Counted from the stretch's first letter, positions 1 through 7,114 are shown. The stretch: 13,396 nt of DNA from an uncultured Oxalobacteraceae bacterium (GCA_946480015.1 CAMLIL010000128.1:1-13396); one strand, 5' to 3'. The notes: generated from the letters alone by a model not told the origin. Program-made: numbers and translations.

Positions 1-2163
1 GCCACCAACATCGGCAATGGCTTCACCAGCCTGAACGCGCACCACGCCGCGCTCGAATGGATGCAGCGCGGGCTGGACCTGGCGCGTCCGACCGGCTGGC
101 CGATGAGCATTGGCCTAAGCCTGATGCAAACGGCCGAAACGCTGCGCCAGCTGGGCCAGCGCGAAGCGGCGCTGGAACTGCTGCACGAGGCGCTGACCAC
201 GCTCACGCCCTTGTCCGGCTCGCGCGCCTACGCCATCGCGCTGGAATACCAGGGCGACCTGGCGCTCGACGGCGGCGATTACGAACGCGCCCTGGACAGT
301 TTCGCGCTGCTCGAAGAGCGCGGCGAAGTGCTTGGCCAGGCCGACTTCCAGAGCGGCGCGCGGCGCGGCCAGGCCCACGCCCTGTCGCACCTGAACCGTC
401 CCCAGGCCGCCCTGGAAAAGGCCCGCGCCGCGCTGGCGCTGGCGCGCGAACATGGCGACGCCTACAACCAGATTTCCGCGCTCAGGGTGCTGGCCGAAAT
501 CCACGCCCGCCACGGTTTGCCGGCGCCGCTGCCGGCCGATGCGCCCAGCGCCGCGCTGCACTACCTGCAGCAGGCCAAGGCGGTGGCCGCCACCATCGAG
601 GGCTACACCGTGCCCGGCGACCTGCTCGATGCGGTGGCGCGCGAGTACGCCAGCATCGGCGACTACCAGCGCGCCTACGAGGTAGCGCTGCGCGCCGGCG
701 CCGCGCGCGACAAGATTCACAGCCAGGAAGCGACCAACCGCGCCGTCGCCATGCAGGTGCAGTACCAGACCGAGCGCGCCAAGACCGAAGGCGAGCATCA
801 CCGCCAGCTGGCCGCGGCCGAAGCCAAGCGCGCCGAAGTGCTGCTGCAGACCAGCGCCACGCTGGAGCACCTGTCGGCGATCGGCCAGGAGATCACCACC
901 CACCTGGACGCGGCGGCGGTGTTCCGCGCGCTCGACCGCCATGTGCACGGCCTGCTCGACGCCACCCATTTCTCGATTTTCCTGATCGAGCCGGACGGCG
1001 CCTCGCTGCGCAGCGCCTTCGGCATCGAGGCCGGGCGCACGCTGCCGCCGGTGCGTTTTTCGCTGACCGATCCGAACGCCACCTCGGCCCGTTGCGTGCG
1101 CGAGCGGCGCGAGATCCTGGTCGAGCTGGACCCGGACGGCGACATGCCCAATCTGATTCCCGGCACCCTGCGCACCTTGTGCCTGCTGTTCGCGCCCCTG
1201 CTGATCGGCGAGCGCGTGATGGGCGTGATGACGGTGCAGTCGATGTCGCCCGGCGTGTACGGCGAGCGCGAACGGCTGATCTTCCGCACCCTGTGCGCGT
1301 ACGGCGCGATCGCGCTCGACAACGCCAGTGCCTACCGCCAGGTGGCCGCCACCCTGAGGACGCTCAGCGCCACCCAGGCGCAGCTGCTGGAAAAAAATCT
1401 CGAACTGGAAGAAGCCTACAAGGCGCTGGAAGACGTCAGCCTGACCGATCAGCTGACCGGCCTGCGCAACCGCCGCTTCTTCCTGCAGCATGTCGATGCC
1501 GACGTCGGCCTGAGCCTGCGCCGCTACGACGATCCGCTGCGCGCCGGCGTCAATGAGCGCGACAGTTCGCCCGGGCGCGACCTGGTGTTTTTCATGGTCG
1601 ACCTGGACCATTTCAAGGAAGTCAACGACCTGCACGGCCATGCGGCCGGCGACGCCGTGCTGGTGCAGATGCAGGAGCGCCTGCGCGAAGTGTTCCGCGA
1701 GTCCGATTACCTGATCCGCTGGGGCGGGGAAGAGTTCCTGGTACTGGCGCGCGCCACCCATCGCGACGACGCCAGGGTGGTGGCCGAGCGCATCCGCGCG
1801 GCGGTGGCCAACCGGCCCTTCGTGCTGCCCGACGGGAGCGCGCTGGCCAAGACCTGCTCGATCGGCTTTGCCTGCTTCCCGTTCGTGCCGGCCCAGCCGC
1901 GCCTGATGTCGTGGTCGGAAGTCGTGGAGCTGGCCGACCAGGGACTGTATCTGGTCAAGCGCTCGGGCCGCAACGCCTGGGCCGGGATCTACAGCACCGC
2001 GCAATCGCGCTACGACGAACTGTTCCCGCGCCTGATTCATCAACTGGAGCAGTCGCTGGCCGACGGCGAGGCGCGCCTGGTGACCAACCTGGAAAACGTG
2101 CAGGTCACCGCCGGCGCCAAGACGCGCCGGCTGGTGCTCGAGAGCGACAAGATCAAGCGTTGA
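1..2163 (+). CDS. TPR-GAF-GGDEF diguanylate cyclase (5' end missing)
   Basis: The reading frame is open from the first base, so the true start lies upstream; 720 codons are visible. Codons 1 to about 250 are helical and Ala/Leu-rich with TPR-like units. A charged coiled-coil stretch follows (about 255-285), then a GAF-like domain (about 295-445), a short helix, and a GGDEF domain that begins at LTDQLTGLRNRRFF (codon 481). The active-site motif is GGEEF (codons 575-579), an accepted form of GGDEF, so synthesis of cyclic di-GMP from two GTP is expected. RESD (566-569) sits exactly five residues before it and matches the RxxD product-inhibition site. The segment between NRRFF and DLDHFK is longer than in a minimal GGDEF domain. 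No membrane segment is visible, which suggests a cytoplasmic enzyme controlled through its TPR and GAF parts; the ligand is unknown. Its 3' end overlaps the convergent PaiB-like gene by 11 bases. Confidence 0.95.
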   Translation, partial: ATNIGNGFTSLNAHHAALEWMQRGLDLARPTGWPMSIGLSLMQTAETLRQLGQREAALELLHEALTTLTPLSGSRAYAIALEYQGDLALDGGDYERALDSFALLEERGEVLGQADFQSGARRGQAHALSHLNRPQAALEKARAALALAREHGDAYNQISALRVLAEIHARHGLPAPLPADAPSAALHYLQQAKAVAATIEGYTVPGDLLDAVAREYASIGDYQRAYEVALRAGAARDKIHSQEATNRAVAMQVQYQTERAKTEGEHHRQLAAAEAKRAEVLLQTSATLEHLSAIGQEITTHLDAAAVFRALDRHVHGLLDATHFSIFLIEPDGASLRSAFGIEAGRTLPPVRFSLTDPNATSARCVRERREILVELDPDGDMPNLIPGTLRTLCLLFAPLLIGERVMGVMTVQSMSPGVYGERERLIFRTLCAYGAIALDNASAYRQVAATLRTLSATQAQLLEKNLELEEAYKALEDVSLTDQLTGLRNRRFFLQHVDADVGLSLRRYDDPLRAGVNERDSSPGRDLVFFMVDLDHFKEVNDLHGHAAGDAVLVQMQERLREVFRESDYLIRWGGEEFLVLARATHRDDARVVAERIRAAVANRPFVLPDGSALAKTCSIGFACFPFVPAQPRLMSWSEVVELADQGLYLVKRSGRNAWAGIYSTAQSRYDELFPRLIHQLEQSLADGEARLVTNLENVQVTAGAKTRRLVLESDKIKR

Positions 2164-2755
2164 TGAAGCCGGCGATGGCCGGCACGTCGGCCGCAATCGC
2201 CACCCGTTCGCTGGCCGTCCGGTTCTGGCTCATCTTCCATTTGCCCTGGATGCGCACAAGCGCAATCTCGATACCGACCACCGCCGCCATGATCTTGTCG
2301 ATGAAGTCGCGCGGCGCGTCGTGGATCGTCCACGGCATCGCACGCCCGGACTCGTGCCGGTCGGTCAAGCGCTCCAGCACGCCGAACACCCAGGCCGGAT
2401 CCTCCACCGCGCGCAGCACCCCGTGCGCATGCACCACCGCGTAGTTCCAGGTCGGCACCACCTTGCCGTGGATGGCCTTGTCTTCGTACAGCTCGGGCGA
2501 CACATACCCGGAGGCCCCCTGGAAAATCGTCATGACCTCGCGCCCCGCCAGACGCCACATCGGATTGGCGCGCGCCACGTGGGCGCGCAGCACGCCGAAC
2601 GGGGCCTGTTCGGTCGGCGCCCCGATCTCGAACGGAATGTGGTCCGCCGACAGGCCGTCGGCAAACGTCACCACCGCGGCCAGCGGATGCGCCGCCATCA
2701 GGGCGTGCAGCACATCGATGCGGGTCTCTTCGAAATCAGTCAGTTGCTTGTACAC
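2153..2755 (-). CDS. PaiB-like FMN-binding family protein
   Basis: This 200-residue protein matches the PaiB family, usually annotated as FMN-binding negative transcriptional regulator and built on a split-barrel flavin-binding fold related to pyridoxamine-phosphate oxidase. Family hallmarks are visible in order: an N-terminal MYKQLTDFEE-type start, HPLAAVVT (23-30), HVARANPMW (59-67), IFQGASGYVSPELY (77-90) and VPTWNYAVVHAHG (100-112). Length is normal for the family. The start codon is GTG (2753-2755), supported by AAGGAG nine bases upstream; no ATG gives the conserved N-terminus. The gene begins inside the last codons of the osmC-like gene (20-base overlap), so the two are almost certainly cotranscribed and translationally coupled. 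In Bacillus, PaiB is linked to repression of sporulation and protease genes, but the biochemical role of most homologues, including this one, is not settled. Confidence 0.94.
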   Translation of the reverse strand: MYKQLTDFEETRIDVLHALMAAHPLAAVVTFADGLSADHIPFEIGAPTEQAPFGVLRAHVARANPMWRLAGREVMTIFQGASGYVSPELYEDKAIHGKVVPTWNYAVVHAHGVLRAVEDPAWVFGVLERLTDRHESGRAMPWTIHDAPRDFIDKIMAAVVGIEIALVRIQGKWKMSQNRTASERVAIAADVPAIAGFINA

Positions 2756-3221
2756 GTGTCATTTCTCCTTGAATCAGAATGTCGGCCTTGATCGAATTGG
2801 CGATATAGCAGCGTTCATGGGCCGCATGGTGGATCGCCTCCAGGTCCTGCGCGCTGGGGACGCGCTCGCTCGAGAACGCAATCGCCGGGCGCAGCGTGAT
2901 CACCGTCATGGCCTTGCGACCGTCGCTGTTGGTGCCCAGCGTACCGAGCGCCGCATCGCGGTACGAGTCGACCACGAAGCCGCGCTGCGCCGCGATCGAC
3001 AGGAAGAACAGCATGTGGCAGCTCGATACCGCCGCCACCAGCGCTTCCTCGGGATCGACGCCGGCGGCGTCGGACATCGGCAGCGGCACCGACAGCGGGG
3101 AAGACGACGCCGGCACGCGCAGGCCGCCGTCGAACTGCCATGCGTGCGCGCGGCTGTAGCGATTGTCGGTGAACGGCTGCGCGCCGCGTTCCCAGCTCAC
3201 CTGCGCTTCGAATAACTGCAT
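2736..3221 (-). CDS. OsmC/Ohr-family protein (thiol peroxidase-like)
   Basis: The 161-residue product has the OsmC-family layout. The first conserved cysteine is C68 in DPEEALVAAVSSCHM (57-70). A central helix follows (MLFFLSIAAQRG), and the second cysteine is C138 in HERCYIANSIK (135-145). In characterised OsmC and Ohr proteins this pair reduces organic hydroperoxides. Whether this subgroup acts on peroxides or on another substrate cannot be read from sequence. The ATG at 3219-3221 has GGAG (3228-3231) six bases upstream. A good sigma-70-type promoter lies at 3251-3278. It is the first gene of a two-gene unit with the PaiB-like gene, whose start lies within its 3' end, and it is divergent from the MocR-type regulator, which may control it. 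Confidence 0.92.
   Translation of the reverse strand: MQLFEAQVSWERGAQPFTDNRYSRAHAWQFDGGLRVPASSSPLSVPLPMSDAAGVDPEEALVAAVSSCHMLFFLSIAAQRGFVVDSYRDAALGTLGTNSDGRKAMTVITLRPAIAFSSERVPSAQDLEAIHHAAHERCYIANSIKADILIQGEMTRVQATD
2765..2770 (-). promoter_or_regulatory. Ribosome binding site that fixes the GTG start of the PaiB-like gene
   Basis: The minus strand reads AAGGAG here, nine bases before the GTG at 2755-2753. It lies inside the final codons of the upstream osmC-like gene, which fits translational coupling. Confidence 0.7.
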
Positions 3222-3250
3222 GTCGTGCTCCGTGTGATGTCAGAAAGGCC

Positions 3251-3278
3251 ATTCTACGACCCGGTTTGGCTTGCTCAA
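3251..3278 (-). promoter_or_regulatory. Predicted promoter of the osmC-like/paiB-like unit
   Basis: On the minus strand, TTGAGC (3278-3273) is followed after 16 bases by TAGAAT (3256-3251), close to the sigma-70 -35 and -10 consensus. Transcription would start near 3244, leaving a leader of about 23 bases that contains the GGAG ribosome binding site. The -35 element lies inside the inverted repeat at 3266-3286. Confidence 0.6.
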
Positions 3279-3286
3279 ATAGCCAA
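3266..3286. promoter_or_regulatory. Inverted repeat, candidate operator of the MocR-type regulator
   Basis: TTGGCT (3266-3271) and AGCCAA (3281-3286) are perfect inverted copies separated by nine bases. The repeat sits between the divergent osmC-like and mocR-like genes and covers the -35 element of the osmC-like promoter. GntR-type DNA-binding domains bind short repeats in divergent intergenic regions, so this is a natural candidate for the neighbour regulator's site. Binding is inferred, not shown. Confidence 0.45.
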
Positions 3287-3326
3287 TAAGAGCGAATATG
3301 AGAAGACCAATTCATTCGGGCCACGC

Positions 3327-4805
3327 ATGCACGTCTCCGACATCCTGTCCGCCTTGCCGCTTGAACGCAGCTCGGCCACGCCGCTGTTCCGCCAGCTCTA
3401 CACCGAGGTCAAGAACGCCATCCTCAACGGCGCGCTCACGCCCGGCATGCAGCTGCCGCCGACGCGCGCGCTGTGCCGCCTGCTGAGCGTGTCGCGCCAG
3501 ACCGTGCTCAACGCCTACGCCCAGCTGAGCGCCGAAGGCTACCTGAGCGGCACGGTCGGCAAAGGCACCTTCATCAGCGCGCACCTGCCGGCGGCGGCCA
3601 GGCCGGCAGCCACGCCGCCCAGTGCATTGATGCGGCCACTGTCGGCACGCGGGCAGGACTACGCCGAGGCCATGCGCACGGCGCGCGTGCACGAGCATGC
3701 GGTGCGCGCCTTCCGGCCCAGCATGCCGGGCCTCGACCTGTTTCCCTTCGACGTGTGGAGCAGGCTGGAAGCGCGCCGCTGGCGCCGGCCCGGGCACCAC
3801 CTGGGTTACGCCGAAGCGAGCGGCTTCGCGCCGCTGCGCGAGCTGCTCAGCGTGTATTTGCGCGCCTCGCGCTCGGTCAACTGCACGCCCGACCAGATCG
3901 TGATCACCTCCGGTTCGCAGCAGGCCCTGTACCTGCTGTCGGCGCTGCTGCTCGCTCCCGGCGACAAGGTGTGGGTCGAATCGCCCGGCTATCCCGGCGC
4001 CAGCGCGCCCCTGGCGGCGCTGGGCGCGCAGGTGTGCACCGTGCCGGTCGACGCAGGCGGCATGGACGTGGCCTACGGCGCGGCCCACTACCCGGATGCG
4101 CGCATGGTGCTGACCACGCCGTCGCACCAGCTGCCGCTGGGCGTGACCATGAGCCTGCAGCGCCGCCTTGAACTGCTGCGCTGGGCCGCGCAAACGCGCG
4201 CCTGGATCGTCGAGGACGACTACGACAGCGAGTACCGCTACGACGGCCCGCCGCTGGCGTCCCTGCAGGGACTGGACCGCGCCGGCAGCACGGTGTACGT
4301 CGGCACCCTGTCGAAGGTGCTGTTCCCCAGTCTGCGGCTGGGCTATGTGGTGGCGCCGCCCGCGCTGGTCGAACCGCTGGCGCGCGCCAAGGCGGTGGTC
4401 GACCGCCACAGCCCGCTGGCGCCGCAGATGGTGCTGGCCGACTTCATGGAGGCCGGCCACTTCACGCGCCACATCAAGCGCTCGCGCGAAGCCTACCGCG
4501 AGCGGCGCGATGCGCTGGTGGCCGGCATCGCCGCACGCCTGGGCGGCGAACTGTGGTGCGGACCGATCGACTCGGGCCTGGATATCTGCGCGCCGCTGCG
4601 CCGGCCGCTCGACGACGCCGCGGTGGCGCGCAGCGCGCAGCAGGCCGGCGTGGACCTGCGTCCGCTGTCCTATTACGCCCACCCGGCCGCCACGCCCGAA
4701 TGCGCGATCGGACCGGGCCTGCTGCTCGGCTTTGCCGCCGTGCCGGCCGCGCACACCGCGCCGGCGCTCGAGCGTCTGGCCCGGGTCCTGAAAGCCTACC
4801 GCTAG
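3327..4805 (+). CDS. MocR-type transcriptional regulator (GntR wHTH + aminotransferase-like PLP domain)
   Basis: The product is 492 residues from the ATG at 3327. An N-terminal GntR winged helix covers about residues 15-80 (TPLFRQLYTEVKNAIL, then LPPTRALCRLLSVSRQTVLNAY). It is followed by a linker and a fold-type I aminotransferase domain with ITSGSQQAL, ESPGYPGA, EDDYDSEYRY and GTLSKVLFPSLRLGY. The lysine in TLSK (about K330) is the expected pyridoxal-phosphate anchor. Such proteins are PLP-responsive regulators, often of vitamin B6, GABA or amino-acid genes, and usually lack transaminase activity. The frame is open back to a GTG at 3225, but that start would put the coding region over the operator and the divergent promoter. 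The MHVSDILSALPLERSSATPLFRQ start matches family N-termini better, although its ribosome binding site is weak. The likely targets are the divergent osmC-like/paiB-like genes and possibly itself. Confidence 0.93.
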   Translation: MHVSDILSALPLERSSATPLFRQLYTEVKNAILNGALTPGMQLPPTRALCRLLSVSRQTVLNAYAQLSAEGYLSGTVGKGTFISAHLPAAARPAATPPSALMRPLSARGQDYAEAMRTARVHEHAVRAFRPSMPGLDLFPFDVWSRLEARRWRRPGHHLGYAEASGFAPLRELLSVYLRASRSVNCTPDQIVITSGSQQALYLLSALLLAPGDKVWVESPGYPGASAPLAALGAQVCTVPVDAGGMDVAYGAAHYPDARMVLTTPSHQLPLGVTMSLQRRLELLRWAAQTRAWIVEDDYDSEYRYDGPPLASLQGLDRAGSTVYVGTLSKVLFPSLRLGYVVAPPALVEPLARAKAVVDRHSPLAPQMVLADFMEAGHFTRHIKRSREAYRERRDALVAGIAARLGGELWCGPIDSGLDICAPLRRPLDDAAVARSAQQAGVDLRPLSYYAHPAATPECAIGPGLLLGFAAVPAAHTAPALERLARVLKAYR

Positions 4806-4807
4806 GC

Positions 4808-4813
4808 TATACT
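4808..4813 (+). promoter_or_regulatory. Possible -10 element just upstream of tag
   Basis: TATACT lies immediately after the regulator's stop codon and ends six bases before the tag ATG. Initiation seven bases downstream would fall on the A of that ATG, giving a leaderless message. No convincing -35 element is present at 16-18 bases, and no Shine-Dalgarno sequence precedes the ATG. Confidence 0.35.
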
Positions 4814-4819
4814 GGGCCG

Positions 4820-5392
4820 ATGACGACGATCCGCTGCTCCTGGGCCAACCCCGCCAATCCGCGCTACCTCGACTACCACGACAACGAGTGGGGCATTCCC
4901 TGCCACGACGAGACGCGCCTGTTCGAGATGCTCAACCTGGAAGGCGCGCAGGCTGGCCTGAGCTGGGAGACCATCCTCAACAAGCGCGAGAATTACCGCC
5001 TTGCCTTCGACCAGTGGGACGCGCACAAGATCGCCGCCTACGACGAGCGCAAGGTGGCCGAACTGCTGGCCAATCCCGGCATCGTGCGCAACAGGCTCAA
5101 GGTGGCCGCGGCGATCACCAATGCGCGCGCCTACCTGCGCCTGCGCGAGCAGGGCACTACCCTCGACGATTATCTGTGGGGCTTCGTCGACGGCCGCCAG
5201 ATCGTCAACGCGTTTGACCGCGACAGCCGCCCGCCCAAAACCCGGCTGTCGGACCGGCTCTCGAAGGATCTGGCAAGGCGCGGCTTCAAGTTCGTCGGCT
5301 CGACCATCGTCTACGCCTATATGCAAGGCATCGGCATGGTCGACGACCATGATGTGCGCTGCTTCTGCCATGGCCGGGCGGCGCGCGCATGA
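4820..5392 (+). CDS. tag: DNA-3-methyladenine glycosylase I
   Basis: This 190-residue protein is a clear Tag homologue of normal length. Tag excises 3-methyladenine from alkylated DNA and so starts base excision repair. The zinc ligands are all present: C6 (RCSW), H20 (DYHDNEW), and H177 with C181 in the C-terminal HDVRC segment, matching the spacing in the E. coli enzyme. The catalytic and base-binding region reads LFEMLNLEGAQAGLSW (34-49), with E41 in the position of the conserved active-site glutamate; KRENYR follows. The ATG at 4820 gives the conserved N-terminus. No good Shine-Dalgarno sequence precedes it, but a TATACT element ends six bases upstream. The gene starts 14 bases after the mocR-like gene and overlaps mnmC by four bases (ATGA), so translation of mnmC is probably coupled to it. 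Confidence 0.96.
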   Translation: MTTIRCSWANPANPRYLDYHDNEWGIPCHDETRLFEMLNLEGAQAGLSWETILNKRENYRLAFDQWDAHKIAAYDERKVAELLANPGIVRNRLKVAAAITNARAYLRLREQGTTLDDYLWGFVDGRQIVNAFDRDSRPPKTRLSDRLSKDLARRGFKFVGSTIVYAYMQGIGMVDDHDVRCFCHGRAARA

Positions 5393-7035
5393 ACTGGCAA
5401 GAGCTGTGGGCTGAGCGCGCCAGTTTCGTCATTTTCGATGCCTGCCATGGCGACGGCGCCGGATTCCGCGAAGCCGTCAAAGCCTGGCGCGCCGACCCGG
5501 CGCGGCCGGGGCGGCTGCACTACATCGCCCTCGACCGCCAGGCGGCGATGCCGGGCCTGCGCCGCGTGCCCGGCCACGGCGACGCCGTCACCCTCGACCT
5601 GCTCGGCGCGCCGATCGACGCGGCGCTGAGCCAGTTGCGCGCCCAGCTGGACTTCGCCTGGCTGCGTGGGATGGAGGGGCAAGGCTGCCATTTCGCGCGC
5701 GCCCTGGGACGTTTGGCGGCGCCCGGCATGCGGCTGCGCTGCGAGGGCCTGGCGCCGGCGCAGCAGCGCGCGCTGGAGGCGGCCAGTTTCGCGCTCGATG
5801 GCGAGGCAGGTACCGGGCGCTACGCCAGCCGCCGGCCGTTCGCGGCTGGCGCGGCCGAGCGCGAACGGCGCGCGCTGGTCATCGGCGCCGGCCTGGCCGG
5901 CAGCGCCGCCTGCCAGCGCCTGATCGCGCGCGGCTGGCACGTCACGCTGATCGAGCGCCATGCGCACCCGGCCTGCGAGGCGTCCGGCAACATGGCCGGC
6001 ATCGCCATGCCGCTGCTGTCGCGCGACGACAACCTGATGACGCGGCTTTCGCGTGCCGCCTTCCTGTTCGCCCAGGGCTACTGGGATGCGCTCGGCGGCA
6101 TCGGCCAGGGCGGGGTGATCGCGGGCGAGCGCTGTGGCGTACTGCAGCTGGCGCGCGATGGCGCGCACGCCGACGTGCAGCGCGCCATCGCCGCCGAACA
6201 GCGGTTGCCGTCCGATTTCGCTCAATGGCTGGAGCCGGCCGAGGCCAGCGCGCTGCTCGGGTCTCCCGCGCCGCACGGCGCCTGGCGGTTCCCCCGAGGC
6301 GGCTGGATGCGCCCGCCCAGCGCCTGCGGCGCCATGCTGACCGCGTGCGGCGAAGCGCTGGTGCGCCGTTTCGGCGCCGGCGAGGTCACGTTGGCACGCC
6401 AGGCCGGCGGCTGGGCCGCGCGCAACCGGGACGGCACCGTCATCGCCGAGGCCCCCGTTGTCATTCTGGCCAGTGGCGCGCGGCGTATCGAACAGGCCGC
6501 CGCGCTGCCGCTGGCCAGGCTGCGCGGCCAGGTGACCCATCTGGCCGCCGGCAGCATTGCGCCACCGCCCATGGTGCTGTGCCGCGAAGCCTATCTGACC
6601 CCGGCCGTACGGGGCTGGCACAGCACCGGCGCCACCTACGACGGCGATGACGATCCGGCACTGCGCGCCAGTAGCCAGGATGACAATCTTGACCGCATGC
6701 GCGCCATGCTGGGCGACCCGCAGGCCGCCGCCGCTGCGCCGCTCGAAGGCCGGGTCGGCTTTCGCAGCGTGGCGCCGGACCGCCTGCCGCTGATCGGCGC
6801 GCTGCCCGATCCGGCCGCCGCCACCCGCCTCGAACGGCTGCGCGAAGTGCCGCGTCACCCGGGGCTGTATGGCCTGCTGGGCTACGCCTCGCGCGGGCTG
6901 ACCTGGGCGCCGCTGGCGGCCGAACTGCTGGCCGCGCAGCTCGACGGCACGCCGCTGCCGCTCGAATCGGACCTGGTCGACGCGCTCGATCCGGCCCGCT
7001 TTTTGCTACGTGAGCGCCGGCGCAACACTGGCTGA
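5389..7035 (+). CDS. mnmC: MnmC-type tRNA modification protein with normal FAD oxidoreductase domain and eroded methyltransferase half
   Basis: Full MnmC makes mnm5(s2)U at the wobble base of certain tRNAs. Its C-terminal FAD domain removes the carboxymethyl group of cmnm5(s2)U, and its N-terminal domain methylates the product using S-adenosylmethionine. Here residues 160-548 form a typical FAD domain: GAGLAG (166-171) dinucleotide fold, ERHAHPACEASGNMAGIAMPLLSRDDN, then GRVGFRSVAPDRLPLIG and LLGYASRGLTWAPLAAELLAAQ near the end. The N-terminal part is only about 160 residues instead of about 250. The first 50 or so residues are absent, the usual ETGFGTG SAM motif reads DACHGDG (17-23), and the conserved DGFxPxxNP segment appears as RGMEGQG. 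The oxidoreductase step is therefore likely retained and methylation doubtful. The start ATG overlaps the tag stop codon. Total length is 548 residues against about 660 in complete homologues. Confidence 0.92.
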   Translation: MNWQELWAERASFVIFDACHGDGAGFREAVKAWRADPARPGRLHYIALDRQAAMPGLRRVPGHGDAVTLDLLGAPIDAALSQLRAQLDFAWLRGMEGQGCHFARALGRLAAPGMRLRCEGLAPAQQRALEAASFALDGEAGTGRYASRRPFAAGAAERERRALVIGAGLAGSAACQRLIARGWHVTLIERHAHPACEASGNMAGIAMPLLSRDDNLMTRLSRAAFLFAQGYWDALGGIGQGGVIAGERCGVLQLARDGAHADVQRAIAAEQRLPSDFAQWLEPAEASALLGSPAPHGAWRFPRGGWMRPPSACGAMLTACGEALVRRFGAGEVTLARQAGGWAARNRDGTVIAEAPVVILASGARRIEQAAALPLARLRGQVTHLAAGSIAPPPMVLCREAYLTPAVRGWHSTGATYDGDDDPALRASSQDDNLDRMRAMLGDPQAAAAAPLEGRVGFRSVAPDRLPLIGALPDPAAATRLERLREVPRHPGLYGLLGYASRGLTWAPLAAELLAAQLDGTPLPLESDLVDALDPARFLLRERRRNTG

Positions 7036-7067
7036 AGTACCAGCAGACGCGCGCGCCAAGATACCGC

Positions 7068-7073
7068 TATAAT
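7068..7073 (+). promoter_or_regulatory. Probable -10 element for the kinase/response-regulator operon
   Basis: A perfect TATAAT lies in the 79-base gap after mnmC. The -35 region at 16-18 bases is poor. The expected transcription start, about 7080, coincides with the first base of a hairpin. The leader would be about 35 bases long and carry GGAG (7102-7105). Confidence 0.55.
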
Positions 7074-7079
7074 TGACGT

Positions 7080-7097
7080 GCGGCAACTTTTTGCCGC
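7080..7097 (+). other. Perfect 7-bp hairpin at the predicted 5' end of the kinase mRNA
   Basis: GCGGCAA (7080-7086), loop CTTT, and TTGCCGC (7091-7097) form a perfect stem. It starts at the predicted first transcribed base and ends four bases before the TGGAG ribosome binding site. There is no U-run after it, so it is not a normal intrinsic terminator for mnmC. A 5' stabilising hairpin or a protein-binding site are the alternatives. Confidence 0.5.
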
Positions 7098-7114
7098 TTC
7101 TGGAGATTGTGACA

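Noticed and set aside
115..2196. Long minus-strand open frame opposite the TPR-GAF-GGDEF gene, and a long plus-strand frame from 57 to 1556
   Set aside because: Both are mirrors of a GC-rich gene with biased third positions. Their products are Arg/Gln/Ala-rich without domain motifs, whereas the chosen frame has clear GAF and GGDEF signatures.
3225..3326. Upstream GTG start giving a 526-residue MocR-type regulator
   Set aside because: It would extend the protein by 34 residues unlike family N-termini and would place coding sequence over the operator-like repeat and the divergent promoter.
3312..4754. 480-codon minus-strand open frame opposite the MocR-type regulator
   Set aside because: Low-complexity Arg/His/Gln-rich translation, no family motif, and it lies fully antisense to a gene with complete GntR and aminotransferase signatures.
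5317..6858. 513-codon minus-strand open frame opposite mnmC
   Set aside because: No recognisable motifs and it is antisense to the conserved FAD domain; typical of high-GC shadow frames.
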